A stretch of DNA of 64,000 nucleotides from Planctomycetota bacterium (GTDB lineage Bacteria > Planctomycetota > Planctomycetia > Gemmatales > Gemmataceae). The DNA is taken from assembly GCA_029777335.1 (NCBI GenBank), contig JAKOSN010000202.1:1-64000 (forward strand), read 5' to 3'. The number at the start of each line of letters is the position of its first letter. The stretch's first letter is position 1. This document shows, one piece after another, positions 51,139 to 60,011 of this stretch. The notes below the pieces were generated by a model. It was not told the DNA's origin. It made no database searches and saw only the letters and a program-made list of their open reading frames with translations. Position numbers and translations under genes: made by a program.

Positions 51139-52929
51139 TCAGGCCACGCGACGTTCCCGAGCCTCGGGATACTTGATGCGCGAATGATAAAGAGCGATTA
51201 GCCCCTTGCACAAGCTCTCCTCGATGCGATGCAATTCGGTGAGCGTGAGACCGCTTTCATCAAACTGGCCGTCGAGAAGGCGCTTCATCAACATATCCCG
51301 CACCAGTTTACGCAAACTGCTCGGGGTGGGTTCTGCCAGCGCGCGACTCGAACTCTCCACCGCATCGGTGAGCATGACAATCCCCGCCTCGCGCGTTTGC
51401 GGTTTCGGCCCAGGATAGCGAAACGACGATTCCAGCGCGCACGGCGATCCCTCGGCCAGCGTTGGGGTATGGCCTTGCTGCTCCTGTTGCCGCAAGGCGA
51501 CGCGATAGAAGTATTCGACCAGCGTTGTCCCGTGATGCTGCTGGATAAAGTCGATCAGCACCTGCGGCAGACGATACTGCTCCGCCAGCGCTGCTCCATC
51601 CTTGACATGACCGATGATGATCAGTGTGCTCAGCCCCGGTTCCAGGGTATCGTGGAGATTCGCCCCGTTCTGATTTTCGATGAAATATTGCGGTTTGAGC
51701 ATCTTGCCGATGTCGTGGAAGTAGGACCCCACCCGGGTCAGCAGGGAGTTCGCTCCGATGGCCTCGGCGGCATGTTCGGCCAGGTTGGCAACGGTCATGC
51801 TGTGGTTGTACGTCCCCGGGGCGCGTTTCACCAACTCCTGGAGCAACACATGCGAGCCATCCGCCAGTTCCATCAAACTGACATCGGTCACAACTCCAAA
51901 ACATCGTTCAATCAGCGGCAGACACCCCGATACCAGGAAGCCAGCAAGCGCGCCCCAGAGAAAGCGGCGCACCCCATCGGACAGGATCATCGGCCAGGTT
52001 TGATGCGTGAGCAGAGCGGAGGCAAGCGTCATCGCCAGGTAACCCAGGCCAGCGGCGGCTCCAATCTCGATCAGTTGCGTTCGCGTTCGCACATTGCGCA
52101 AGAGAAGGATCGCCACAGCCTGTCCGCCGATCTGGACCAGGAGGTGATCCATGCCATTACCCCGCGAGGCGGTCAGGGCAATCGACAGGGCAAAACACAT
52201 CAACAGGGCAAACTGTGGCCGGAAGGCAATCGCCAGGATCATCCCCGTCACAGTGAGTGGGAGGAGTCCCCCGTGCCAGGGAGGTTGCGAGAGCACTAAC
52301 CAGAGAAAATGCGTGAGGAGAATGAGAACACCCAGCGCAATGATGCGTGGGGTATCCTGGGCCAGGGTCGGTTGATAACGAACCACGTACAGCACCACCA
52401 GCAGGGCCAGAAGGCTCATCAGCAAAAAGAGGGCAAAGTAGCGTCGCCCCCGGGCGGCCCATTTCATCGACTTGTGATAGGCGCGCGATTCGGCGCGCAG
52501 CAGTTGCCGTTTATCCTCGGTCACCACCTGGCCGCGCTGAATGAGGATGGTGCCTGCCGGGTAGCGATCCACCACAACCGGGATGGCCTGACGCAGGCGC
52601 GCACAGAGGATGGGGTTATTGCGTTCATGGGGAGGGAGCCGCTCGACAGCAGCGTCGCGATCTTCCTCCGTCTTGGCCAGGTTCTCCACTTCAAAATCCA
52701 CCCGGGTGCGGACATCGTGGGGCCACACTTCACCCACCCGGTAGGGAATGGAATGACTCCACGCATCGGCGAGGAAGGTGGTCGCGACTGTCACGGCCAG
52801 GACAATCGCCACCCGGATCAGGGTCGGACGATGCCAGAGCGAGGCCAGAAACAGGGTCACCTTCTGGGTGGAACGACGTTTCTCGTCCCATTGCACCAGA
52901 CGCGAATTTTTTTTCGACAAACCGTGCAT
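51139..52929 (-). CDS. pgpH: 7TM-HD phosphohydrolase, c-di-AMP phosphodiesterase type
   Basis: 596 residues. One N-terminal helix and an extracytoplasmic region of about 100 residues (VGEVWPHDVRTRVDFEVENL, AGTILIQRGQVVTEDKRQLL) precede seven helices and a cytoplasmic HD domain. The HD residues are NHSMTVANLAEHAAEAIG and GSYFHDIGKMLKP, with HH in QQHHGTTLVEYF. PgpH of Listeria degrades c-di-AMP to pApA. The extracytoplasmic part is shorter than the usual 200-250 residues. phoH is just upstream, as in Firmicutes. ATG 52929 is the natural start. Confidence 0.9.
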   Translation of the reverse strand: MHGLSKKNSRLVQWDEKRRSTQKVTLFLASLWHRPTLIRVAIVLAVTVATTFLADAWSHSIPYRVGEVWPHDVRTRVDFEVENLAKTEEDRDAAVERLPPHERNNPILCARLRQAIPVVVDRYPAGTILIQRGQVVTEDKRQLLRAESRAYHKSMKWAARGRRYFALFLLMSLLALLVVLYVVRYQPTLAQDTPRIIALGVLILLTHFLWLVLSQPPWHGGLLPLTVTGMILAIAFRPQFALLMCFALSIALTASRGNGMDHLLVQIGGQAVAILLLRNVRTRTQLIEIGAAAGLGYLAMTLASALLTHQTWPMILSDGVRRFLWGALAGFLVSGCLPLIERCFGVVTDVSLMELADGSHVLLQELVKRAPGTYNHSMTVANLAEHAAEAIGANSLLTRVGSYFHDIGKMLKPQYFIENQNGANLHDTLEPGLSTLIIIGHVKDGAALAEQYRLPQVLIDFIQQHHGTTLVEYFYRVALRQQEQQGHTPTLAEGSPCALESSFRYPGPKPQTREAGIVMLTDAVESSSRALAEPTPSSLRKLVRDMLMKRLLDGQFDESGLTLTELHRIEESLCKGLIALYHSRIKYPEARERRVA

Positions 52930-53002
52930 GGCGGTTTTAGAGGGAACGGAGTAAGGATACCGAGACCGGTTGCCTCAAGGCACGGGTCTCTCTTGCCAGC
53001 AG

Positions 53003-53039
53003 GTTCTCTATAACGCCGGCTCCATCCGCGTTATAGAAC
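53003..53039. other. Inverted repeat in the phoH-pgpH gap
   Basis: GTTCT-ATAACGC (two bases bulged) pairs with GCGTTATAGAAC. A second hairpin with GAGACC/GGTCTC arms lies nearby at about 52962-52991. The gap of 143 bases could hold an attenuator or an operator ahead of pgpH. Confidence 0.4.
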
Positions 53040-53072
53040 GATGGCAGGTTTCCTGAACTGGCCAGACTTCCT

Positions 53073-54041
53073 TTACTCCTTCTTTTTCCGGGGCCGATCC
53101 TCTTCGTAAGCCTTGAGGATCTGCTGCACCAACGGATTGCGGACAATATCGTTTTCGCCCAGATACACAAGCCCGATTCTCTCCACGTCCTTCAGACGCT
53201 GCACCGCGTCCATCAATCCGCTCCGCGTTTGCTTGGGGAGATCAACCTGCGTAACATCTCCCGTCACAATGATTTTCGACCCATGGCCCATGCGGGTCAG
53301 GAACATCTTCATCTGGGGCACGGTGGTGTTTTGCCCCTCGTCCAGAATGATCACCGCCTGGTTCAAGGTGCGTCCACGCATGTAGGCCAGCGGCACAATC
53401 TCGATGATGTCCGCCTCCATGTAGCGCTTCACCTGCTCATGATCCATCATGTCATTGAGGGCATCGAAGAGGGGACGCAGGTAGGGATTGATCTTGGCCA
53501 CGATATCGCCCGGGAGGAAGCCGAGGCGTTCGCCCGCCTCCACCGCGGGGCGCACCAGGACGATCTTTTTCGTCATCCCCTGGCGTAACATGCTGACTGC
53601 CATCCCAACCGCCAGATAGGTTTTCCCACACCCCGCCGGACCGATGCAAAGCACCAGGTCATGATCGCGCATTGCCTTGACATAGCGGGCCTGGCCGTCG
53701 GTGCGCGGTCGGACATAACGACTTCCGATATCACTCGCCTTGTCCACCGCGGCCGGCGCCATGGCCAGTTTGTCCCCGCCATGCAACACCACTTCCACCG
53801 CGGTCCGCACATCTTCCAGGGAGAGACTCCCCTGGCGGGAAACCAGATGACGCAATTGTTCAAAGACGCGCCGCGTCTGCTCGAGTTGCTCGTCTGTCCC
53901 CTTGATGCTGATGGTATCGCCCCGGGCAGCCAGGTGCTGTAACCCGATCGCTGCGCGAATCTCGCGCAGGTGCTGATCCTGCCTCCCAAAAAGCACGACG
54001 GCTTCGTCCTGACTGTTCAGGGTGATTTTTGCTTCGCTCAT
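53073..54041 (-). CDS. phoH: PhoH-like ATPase
   Basis: 322 residues. An N-terminal KH-like module (residues 1-65, DTISIKGTDEQLEQTRRVFE) precedes a P-loop ATPase with Walker A GPAGCGKT at 134-141 and Walker B VIILDEGQNTT. Arg-finger and sensor elements are in TGDVTQVDLPKQTRSGL. PhoH-like proteins are linked to RNA processing and phosphate stress. It precedes pgpH on the same strand, a conserved pair. The end is a Lys/Arg-rich tail (EDRPRKKKE). YbeY, the usual third partner, is not in the window. Confidence 0.93.
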   Translation of the reverse strand: MSEAKITLNSQDEAVVLFGRQDQHLREIRAAIGLQHLAARGDTISIKGTDEQLEQTRRVFEQLRHLVSRQGSLSLEDVRTAVEVVLHGGDKLAMAPAAVDKASDIGSRYVRPRTDGQARYVKAMRDHDLVLCIGPAGCGKTYLAVGMAVSMLRQGMTKKIVLVRPAVEAGERLGFLPGDIVAKINPYLRPLFDALNDMMDHEQVKRYMEADIIEIVPLAYMRGRTLNQAVIILDEGQNTTVPQMKMFLTRMGHGSKIIVTGDVTQVDLPKQTRSGLMDAVQRLKDVERIGLVYLGENDIVRNPLVQQILKAYEEDRPRKKKE

Positions 54042-54168
54042 CGGTTAACCCTTTGAGGTCATCCCAGCCGGGGGACAGACGCAGGAACGCTCCCGCCCCG
54101 CCCCTCGCCCTCGTCGCACGCCTCCGCGCAAGGTGGGTATCGTCAGGACACCAGAGTGATGCCCAGGT

Positions 54169-55071
54169 TCAACACAGCCAGCAATAAGCTACCGGAGCTG
54201 CGTAGACAATCGAGTCCACCACATCCAGCACTCCCCCAAAGCCAGGAACCACCTGGGAGGCGTCCTTCTGGCGACAGGCACGCTTGATCAGCGATTCGGC
54301 CAGATCTCCCAGAACACCCATCCCCCCAACGGTGATGCCAAAGCCGATAGCGCAGAGATCCGTGCTCCCCAGCAAACCCGGCAAGGCAGGACCCAGGCGA
54401 TTGACTCCCACGGCCACCAGAATCGCCGTGAGGATTCCGCCTGCCAGCCCTTCCCAGGTTTTTTTGGGGCTCAGCAGCGGCGTCATCCGCCGCTTACCCA
54501 GGAACCGGCCGGTGAAGTAGGCCCCGATGTCGCAACACTTGGGCACGAAGATCGTGAGCGTCAACGCCACGAGGGCCTGTTCATCAGCCGACCCCGCACG
54601 AATCACCTGAGGCCAGCGCAACTGGGTCAGGAAGGCTGGCAGAAGCCCGAGATAAGTTGCCATGAAAAGGAGAAAGGCAATCCGCACCACCACCAGGATC
54701 GCTTCCCCCTCGGGAAGGCTCTCGGGGTTCTGATAGTTCGCCATCGCTTCCACAAACCCGACCAGGAGGACTGCGGTCAAACTGCCCAGCACCCAGTGCC
54801 AGGGATCGGGATCGAGCCTCTGTGCCCACGACCAGAGATGAGGCGGCCACGGGGCAAACACCAGGCACGCCACCGCAGCAAGCGCAAGCCACCGCGGAGG
54901 GCTCTGCCGGGGCGTCAACATGGTCGAAAATTCGTAACACCCCAGCAAGGAGAGAATCAGCACGAGAAGCAACAGAAAGGGATACCAGGGAGCCAGCCAG
55001 CGATCCACGAGGAGAACCCCGAGCGCCAGCAGCGTGAGCACCGTTCCCATCCAGAGGCGCGTCCGCAGCAT
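54169..55071 (-). CDS. cdsA: Phosphatidate cytidylyltransferase
   Basis: Makes CDP-diacylglycerol from phosphatidate and CTP in the cytoplasmic membrane; 300 residues with about eight helices. The signature is present but altered: SPKKTWEGLAGG, then GVLGDLAESLIKRACRQKDAS and PGFGGVLDVVDS, where most enzymes have PGHGGxxDRxDS. The catalytic Asp residues remain. ATG 55071 begins the first helix. The uppS stop is 3 bases upstream, so the two are translated from one message. Confidence 0.9.
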   Translation of the reverse strand: MLRTRLWMGTVLTLLALGVLLVDRWLAPWYPFLLLLVLILSLLGCYEFSTMLTPRQSPPRWLALAAVACLVFAPWPPHLWSWAQRLDPDPWHWVLGSLTAVLLVGFVEAMANYQNPESLPEGEAILVVVRIAFLLFMATYLGLLPAFLTQLRWPQVIRAGSADEQALVALTLTIFVPKCCDIGAYFTGRFLGKRRMTPLLSPKKTWEGLAGGILTAILVAVGVNRLGPALPGLLGSTDLCAIGFGITVGGMGVLGDLAESLIKRACRQKDASQVVPGFGGVLDVVDSIVYAAPVAYCWLC

Positions 55072-55074
55072 GAA

Positions 55075-55836
55075 TCAGCCTTTCAACCCCCCAAAGCGGC
55101 GCTCTCGGCGGGCATAATCCCTCAGGGCGCGATGCAGGGTGTCGCGCCCAAAGTCGGGCCAGCAATCCTCGGTGACCCAGAGCTCCGCATACGAGATCTG
55201 CCACAGCAAAAAGTTGCTCACACGCATCTCGCCCGCGGTGCGCACCAGAAGATCAGGATCGGGATAGTCGGCGGTGTACAGGGCGTTGCTCAGGTGCTCT
55301 TCCTCGATCTCTTCTGGCTCAAGGGTTCCCGCGCGCACCTGTCGGGCGAGCGCGCGGACCGCATCGACGAGTTCCGTACGCCCCCCGTAATTGATCGCCA
55401 GGCACAGGCGCATCCCCGTGTTAGTCGCACTGATGCGCACGCTGGTATCGATTTCGCGCAACACCGCCTCGGGCAGTCCCTCGCGACGACCGATCGTGCA
55501 GAAACGGATATTCTGCTCCATGATCTCGGCGCGTTCTTCGATCAGATACTGTTGCAACAATGCCATCAGAAAGTTGAGTTCCAGTTGCGGTCGCTTCCAG
55601 TTTTCGCTGGAGAAGCAATAAAGAGTGAGTTGTCCGATCCCCAATCGGCAACATTCCTCGACCGTGGCCCGGACGCTCTGTACCCCTTGGCGATGACCTT
55701 CCACACGCGGCAGACCGCGCTGACGTGCCCAGCGGCCGTTGCCATCCATGATGATCGCCACATGGACCGGCAACCGAGCCGGATCGAGCCCCGCGCGCGC
55801 CAACCGCTCCAGTGTGTCAGGCTTGAATCGCGACAT
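55075..55836 (-). CDS. uppS: Undecaprenyl diphosphate synthase
   Basis: cis-Prenyltransferase that makes the C55 lipid carrier for peptidoglycan and glycans; 253 residues. Motifs are HVAIIMDGNGRWARQRG with the catalytic Asp, EGHRQGVQSV, LYCFSSENWKRP and the C-terminal DLLVRTAGEMRVSNFLLWQISYAEL. The usual RTSGExRxSNF reads RTAGEMRVSNF. ATG 55836 gives normal length; a GTG at 55884 is in frame and would overlap purA. It sits between purA and cdsA. Confidence 0.94.
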   Translation of the reverse strand: MSRFKPDTLERLARAGLDPARLPVHVAIIMDGNGRWARQRGLPRVEGHRQGVQSVRATVEECCRLGIGQLTLYCFSSENWKRPQLELNFLMALLQQYLIEERAEIMEQNIRFCTIGRREGLPEAVLREIDTSVRISATNTGMRLCLAINYGGRTELVDAVRALARQVRAGTLEPEEIEEEHLSNALYTADYPDPDLLVRTAGEMRVSNFLLWQISYAELWVTEDCWPDFGRDTLHRALRDYARRERRFGGLKG

Positions 55837-55874
55837 CACAGCCACAGCAAGCCGCTTTCTCAGGGACAAGGTTC

Positions 55875-57239
55875 TCAGGAACACTGAATGGTCTGGCTGC
55901 GATCCGGACCGACCGAAACGATCGTCACCGGTCGCTGAAGCAATTCACTTAACCGATCCACATACCGGCGCGCATGGGCGGGGAGATCGCTCACCCGACG
56001 CGCCGTGCTCAGATCGGTCCCCCACCCCGGGAGTTTTTCGTAGACCGGCTCACATTGTTCCAGCACGTACGCATCGGTGGGGAAGGTGTCAATCAACTCA
56101 CCCTTGAGCCGATACCCCGTGCAGATCATGATCTCCGATACCTCGCTGAGCACATCGAGTAGCATCAGCGCCAGTTCGTCGACATCGTTGATTGCCGCAC
56201 TGTAGCGCACCGCGACTGCGTCGAACCAGCCACAACGCCTCGGTCGGCCCGTCACTGTCCCATATTCCCGCCCGGTGCGTCGGATCCGTTCGCCGATCCC
56301 CTCCTTGCCGTCGTTCAACTCGGTCGGGAAAGGTCCACGGCCCACCCGGGTGGAGTAGGCCTTGATCACCCCGATGATGCGCGTCAACCGCCGAGCCGGC
56401 ACCCCCGATCCGGTCCACACCCCGGCCACCGTGCTATTCGAACTGGTGACGTACGGATAGGTGCCATGATCGACATCGAGGAGACTCCCCTGGGCCGCCT
56501 CGAAGAGGATGCGTTTCTTGTGCCGCAGCGCCTCGTGAAGCAACTGGGTCGTATCGGTGATGTGTGGGCGCATCTGTTCGCCATAGGCCGCATATTCGCG
56601 ACACAGATCGTCGACATCGAAGTGAAGGGGATCGGGCTGCGCTGCGCGCACACGCACCATCCCACTCAGGAGGCTTCCCCCCAGGTCAAGGTCGAACTTC
56701 TGCGCTTCGGGCGAAAGGGCACGTAGTAGACGATTTTTGCGAGCGACAATGGGCTCCAGGCGTTCGCGCAGATGCTCCGGCTGGAGGAGTTCGCCAATCC
56801 GCACCGCCGCAATGCGCCCGGCCTTGTCGGCATACGACGGGCCAATTCCGCGCCCGGTGGTGCCGATTGCGCCGCTACTCCCCTGTTCACTCAATTGCTC
56901 TTCGGCCAGATGATAAGGGAAGATCACATGTGCATGATCGCTTACCACCAGGTTTTCGCCCACCGGCACGCCGGCTTTGCGTAACCCCGCCACCTCTTCC
57001 AGAAAGCGCGGCGGATAAACCACCACGCCATTCGCGATCACCGAGCGAATGTGCGGGCGAATCACTCCGGTGGGGAGTAACGACAGTTTGAACGTGCGGC
57101 CTTCGCAAACGACTGTGTGGCCGGCATTGGCGCCGCCGTTATAGCGAACGACGATGTCGTGGTGGTCGGTGAGAAGATCGACGATCTTACCCTTGGCCTC
57201 GTCGCCCCATTGCAGGCCGACGACAGAAGTACAGGCCAT
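55875..57239 (-). CDS. purA: Adenylosuccinate synthetase
   Basis: GTP-dependent enzyme of AMP synthesis; 454 residues. Motifs are GLQWGDEAKGKIVD (P-loop variant with the catalytic Asp), NGGANAGHTVV, TTGRGIGPSYADKAGR, FEAAQGSLLDVDHGTYPYVTSSN, and PARRLTRIIGVIKAYSTRVGRGPFPTE. The order matches the E. coli enzyme. ATG 57239 begins MACTSVVGLQ; an ATG at 57260 adds seven residues. A small hairpin (57272-57290) lies 33 bases upstream of the start. Confidence 0.95.
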   Translation of the reverse strand: MACTSVVGLQWGDEAKGKIVDLLTDHHDIVVRYNGGANAGHTVVCEGRTFKLSLLPTGVIRPHIRSVIANGVVVYPPRFLEEVAGLRKAGVPVGENLVVSDHAHVIFPYHLAEEQLSEQGSSGAIGTTGRGIGPSYADKAGRIAAVRIGELLQPEHLRERLEPIVARKNRLLRALSPEAQKFDLDLGGSLLSGMVRVRAAQPDPLHFDVDDLCREYAAYGEQMRPHITDTTQLLHEALRHKKRILFEAAQGSLLDVDHGTYPYVTSSNSTVAGVWTGSGVPARRLTRIIGVIKAYSTRVGRGPFPTELNDGKEGIGERIRRTGREYGTVTGRPRRCGWFDAVAVRYSAAINDVDELALMLLDVLSEVSEIMICTGYRLKGELIDTFPTDAYVLEQCEPVYEKLPGWGTDLSTARRVSDLPAHARRYVDRLSELLQRPVTIVSVGPDRSQTIQCS

Positions 57240-57271
57240 TCGGCTATCCCACCCCGGCATGGGAAATCGGG

Positions 57272-57290
57272 CCCTGACACAGAGTCAGGG
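57272..57290. other. Hairpin upstream of purA
   Basis: CCCTGAC/GTCAGGG with a five-base loop in the purA leader. It has no adjacent T run. It may influence purA expression, but no known riboswitch feature is recognised. Confidence 0.35.
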
Positions 57291-57327
57291 GAGCGGTTGG
57301 CCCGAAGCCGGGTCTCTCAGGAACCAT

Positions 57328-57356
57328 AAAAAACGCCCGTGACGGTGGTCGCGGGC
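57328..57356 (-). terminator. Terminator of the CRTAC1-type gene
   Basis: On the minus strand GCCCGCGAC and GTCACGGGC form a 9-position stem with one mismatch and a CACC loop, followed by GTTTTTT. It lies about 110 bases after the stop at 57469. Confidence 0.75.
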
Positions 57357-57468
57357 TACCCATTACGCAGCTTCTCAGCTTTGCTTTTCTAACCGAGCCT
57401 CCCCCATCCGTCAAGGTAGATTGCGCACGAGACCGATGCCTCATCCCTGGTCCGAGTGGATCGGTGCA

Positions 57469-59340
57469 TTAGGGGCTGGCCCCGCGCGACGGTTCCACAA
57501 TATCGTTGAGCGCGTTCACTTTCACCTGCTCGAGGCGCTGTTTCTCCCCGCCGGACCAGGTGATCTCGACGTGGTCGATTTTCGTTTCGTCCCCGAGACC
57601 AACATGAAGGATGTGGGAGGATTGCGAGAGGTATCCCCCCGCACCCTGGACCTGCCGGGTTAATATCTGTTTGCCGCAATACACCCGGACCACTGCTCCG
57701 AGCGCGTCCCGGTTGCTCCGAGTTCCTCGCAATCGGAAGGAGACGTAGTTCTTCCTGGGCAGTTGATTCTTGAAGAAGTAGGGCTGATCGTTGAAATTGT
57801 TCGTGACGATCTCCAGGCGTCCATCGCCATCAAAATCAGCCGTCACAGCGCAGCGCGAGCTGCGCGCGGCCAGCAAGCTGTCAATGCGCTCTGGGAAAAA
57901 TTGTCCTCGGGGCGGAGGCTCGATTCCCAGTTCTTTGGCACGATCCTCGAAGGTGCCATTGCCCCGATTCATCAGCAGGGCATTGGGCCAGTAATAGAAC
58001 GGATAGCCCATCCCCGAAGGAAGAAAGACATCCTGGTTGCCATCGTTGTCAAAATCTCCAATGGCGATCCCCCATGGCCAAAATGTTTCCAGGCCGGCAA
58101 CCTCGGAGACCTCCGTGAACTTCCCTCCCCCCTCGTTGCGATACAGCGCATTGCCAAAGAGGACATCCTCATGGCGAAATCCCAACCGCCGGGCAAATTC
58201 CTTTTCCGACTCGCTAAGGCTCGGGTCCTCCTTCACCATCGGTCCATTGATGTAACGAAATTTCTGCTTGTGCACCCGCTCGGCGAGTTCCCGCGAACTC
58301 TGCCCCCAATCTAGCCCCATCCACATGTCCGAGTGCATGTCCACGACCAGGATATCGAGTCGCCCATCGTTATTGAAATCGAACACCTTTACCCCGGTGG
58401 CACCGTAGGGTGTGCGGCCGAGCACCTTGAGCGTGACATCGGTAAAGGTGCCATTCCCGTTGTTGTGGTAGAGCTGGCAACGACCAAACATGCTGGTGAC
58501 AAAGAGGTCGATCTTGCCATCGTCGTCGTAATCCAGGGGCGCCGCATCTCCGGCCCATCCTCTCCCTTCCAGCCCGGCCTTCTCGGTGACATCGGTGAAC
58601 GTCCCATCGCCATTATTGCGATAGAGAACGTTCATCTCCTTGCGGCTGAGACCGACGCTGCCAAAATCGCCCTTGCCGAGGTAATAATGTGCTTCTCGAT
58701 CGAAGGTACTGGAGGTCCATTCGGCGGTGTTGGTCAGGTAGAGATCGAGCAGGCCATCATCGTTGTAGTCAAAGAAGACCCCCGTCTGCGAATGACCAAC
58801 GTGGGTCAACCCGGCGGACTCGGTCACATCCTGGAACTTCCCCTCGCCCACGTTGCGGAAGAGCACGTTGCCCCCGCGGGTACTGCTGACGTAAAGATCA
58901 AGTCGGCCGTCGTTGTCGTAATCTACAAAGGTCGCTCCCGTGCACACCCGGTCGCCCAGTCCGACCCCTGCTCTGTCTGTTACATCCTCGAAGGTCCCAT
59001 CGCCCTTGTTTCGGTAAAGGGCGTTGGGACCAAGTTCATTGCAGAAGTAGAGGTCGTCGTGCCCATCCCCGTCGAAATCACCCACGGCCAACCCAGAACC
59101 GTGGTCGTAGAGGTTGATCTTGAAGGTCGTCCCCTGTTCATTGGGGAGGAAGTTCATTCGCCAGGTGATGCCCACCTCGGTCGCGCTCTCCCAGAACGGG
59201 AGGGAGCGCGGATCAACCGAAGGAGAGGAGGGAGTATGCGTCAGCCCACGATAGGCGAGCCAACCGAGACCGATAACTGCCCCCGCGCTTGCCACCCAGG
59301 CAAGCCAACGGAGGCCTCTGGAGCCGCACCACGAAACCAT
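57469..59340 (-). CDS. CRTAC1-type FG-GAP repeat protein with ASPIC/UnbV end
   Basis: 623 residues. A membrane anchor or signal peptide at about 10-35 (WLAWVASAGAVIGLGWLAY). About six FG-GAP/VCBS repeats follow, each with a calcium loop such as GDFDGDGHDDLYF, DYDNDGRLDLYV, DYNDDGLLDLYL, DYDDDGKIDLFV, DFNNDGRLDILVV, and GDFDNDGNQDVFL. The C-terminal ASPIC/UnbV domain contains VSFRLRGTRSNRDALGAVVRV and VGLGDETKIDHVEITWSGG. This is a beta-propeller exposed outside the cell membrane, common in planctomycetes; the ligand is unknown. ATG 59340 has GGAGAG upstream. Confidence 0.92.
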   Translation of the reverse strand: MVSWCGSRGLRWLAWVASAGAVIGLGWLAYRGLTHTPSSPSVDPRSLPFWESATEVGITWRMNFLPNEQGTTFKINLYDHGSGLAVGDFDGDGHDDLYFCNELGPNALYRNKGDGTFEDVTDRAGVGLGDRVCTGATFVDYDNDGRLDLYVSSTRGGNVLFRNVGEGKFQDVTESAGLTHVGHSQTGVFFDYNDDGLLDLYLTNTAEWTSSTFDREAHYYLGKGDFGSVGLSRKEMNVLYRNNGDGTFTDVTEKAGLEGRGWAGDAAPLDYDDDGKIDLFVTSMFGRCQLYHNNGNGTFTDVTLKVLGRTPYGATGVKVFDFNNDGRLDILVVDMHSDMWMGLDWGQSSRELAERVHKQKFRYINGPMVKEDPSLSESEKEFARRLGFRHEDVLFGNALYRNEGGGKFTEVSEVAGLETFWPWGIAIGDFDNDGNQDVFLPSGMGYPFYYWPNALLMNRGNGTFEDRAKELGIEPPPRGQFFPERIDSLLAARSSRCAVTADFDGDGRLEIVTNNFNDQPYFFKNQLPRKNYVSFRLRGTRSNRDALGAVVRVYCGKQILTRQVQGAGGYLSQSSHILHVGLGDETKIDHVEITWSGGEKQRLEQVKVNALNDIVEPSRGASP

Positions 59341-59579
59341 AGGTCGCTCTCCGCTGACATCCAGCGCTCCTCGGCACCGAAGCACTGAACCGATGTCATG
59401 GTTTCCCTGATCACGGCACCCTCCTGAATTGTAACGATTGGAAGGAAACCCCGCCGCGCAAGAGACGAAAAAAAACCAACCAGCACTCTCCCGCGGCTCC
59501 AGAGGGAGTGCTACGAAGTCTTATTGATGCGGAAGAATCGTTTCGAGGATTACAGCTCGATCCCGCCGAAAATCGTGGC

Positions 59580-59936
59580 TCAGGGAATCATCACGATGGT
59601 GGTCGCTGGGTTGGTGACGCTGATCACTCCACCCACTGCACAGTTACAGACGGAGGTGTTATTCAACGCGGGAGCACCGCGCAGGATCACCTTGGGGCTT
59701 CCAGGCACCCACGGCGCCACGGTCGCGGGCACGCAGGGAGTAGGTACACCCGACGCGGCGGCTGTAAGAATGTTGCAGGTGCCAAACGGCAGGATGTTTA
59801 CAAATGGGATGAAGTCGAGAATGTTGGCGGCAGGCTTCTTTTCTCCAAGCACTCGGGGATCGACGACCACCAGGGCGGACGGGGCGGTCCCAGCGGCACA
59901 GACCAGGGTGGCACCCAAGGTAACGAGTTGTGGCAC
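59580..59936 (-). CDS. DUF4280 PAAR-like protein
   Basis: 118 residues, nearly the whole length of the DUF4280 family, a PAAR-like fold that caps the spike of type VI secretion systems or extracellular contractile systems. Family marks: a Gly-Ala-x-Leu-x-Cys opening (GATLVCAAG), DFIPFVNILPFGTCNI, VPTPCVPATVAPWVPGSPKV, PALNNTSVCNCAVGGVISV. Cys13, Cys54, Cys68, Cys97 and Cys99 fall where the family keeps Cys. The start is GTG 59936 with GAGGAG six bases upstream. It follows the kinase gene by 75 bases on the same strand. No spike, tube or sheath gene is in view. Confidence 0.88.
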   Translation of the reverse strand: MPQLVTLGATLVCAAGTAPSALVVVDPRVLGEKKPAANILDFIPFVNILPFGTCNILTAAASGVPTPCVPATVAPWVPGSPKVILRGAPALNNTSVCNCAVGGVISVTNPATTIVMIP

Positions 59937-60011
59937 GGGATTCTCCTCTGTGATTGGATGGAAACGGTAGACTCAGCCTGGGACCTTGTCGGCCTCTGGG
60001 CAGAGAATGCC

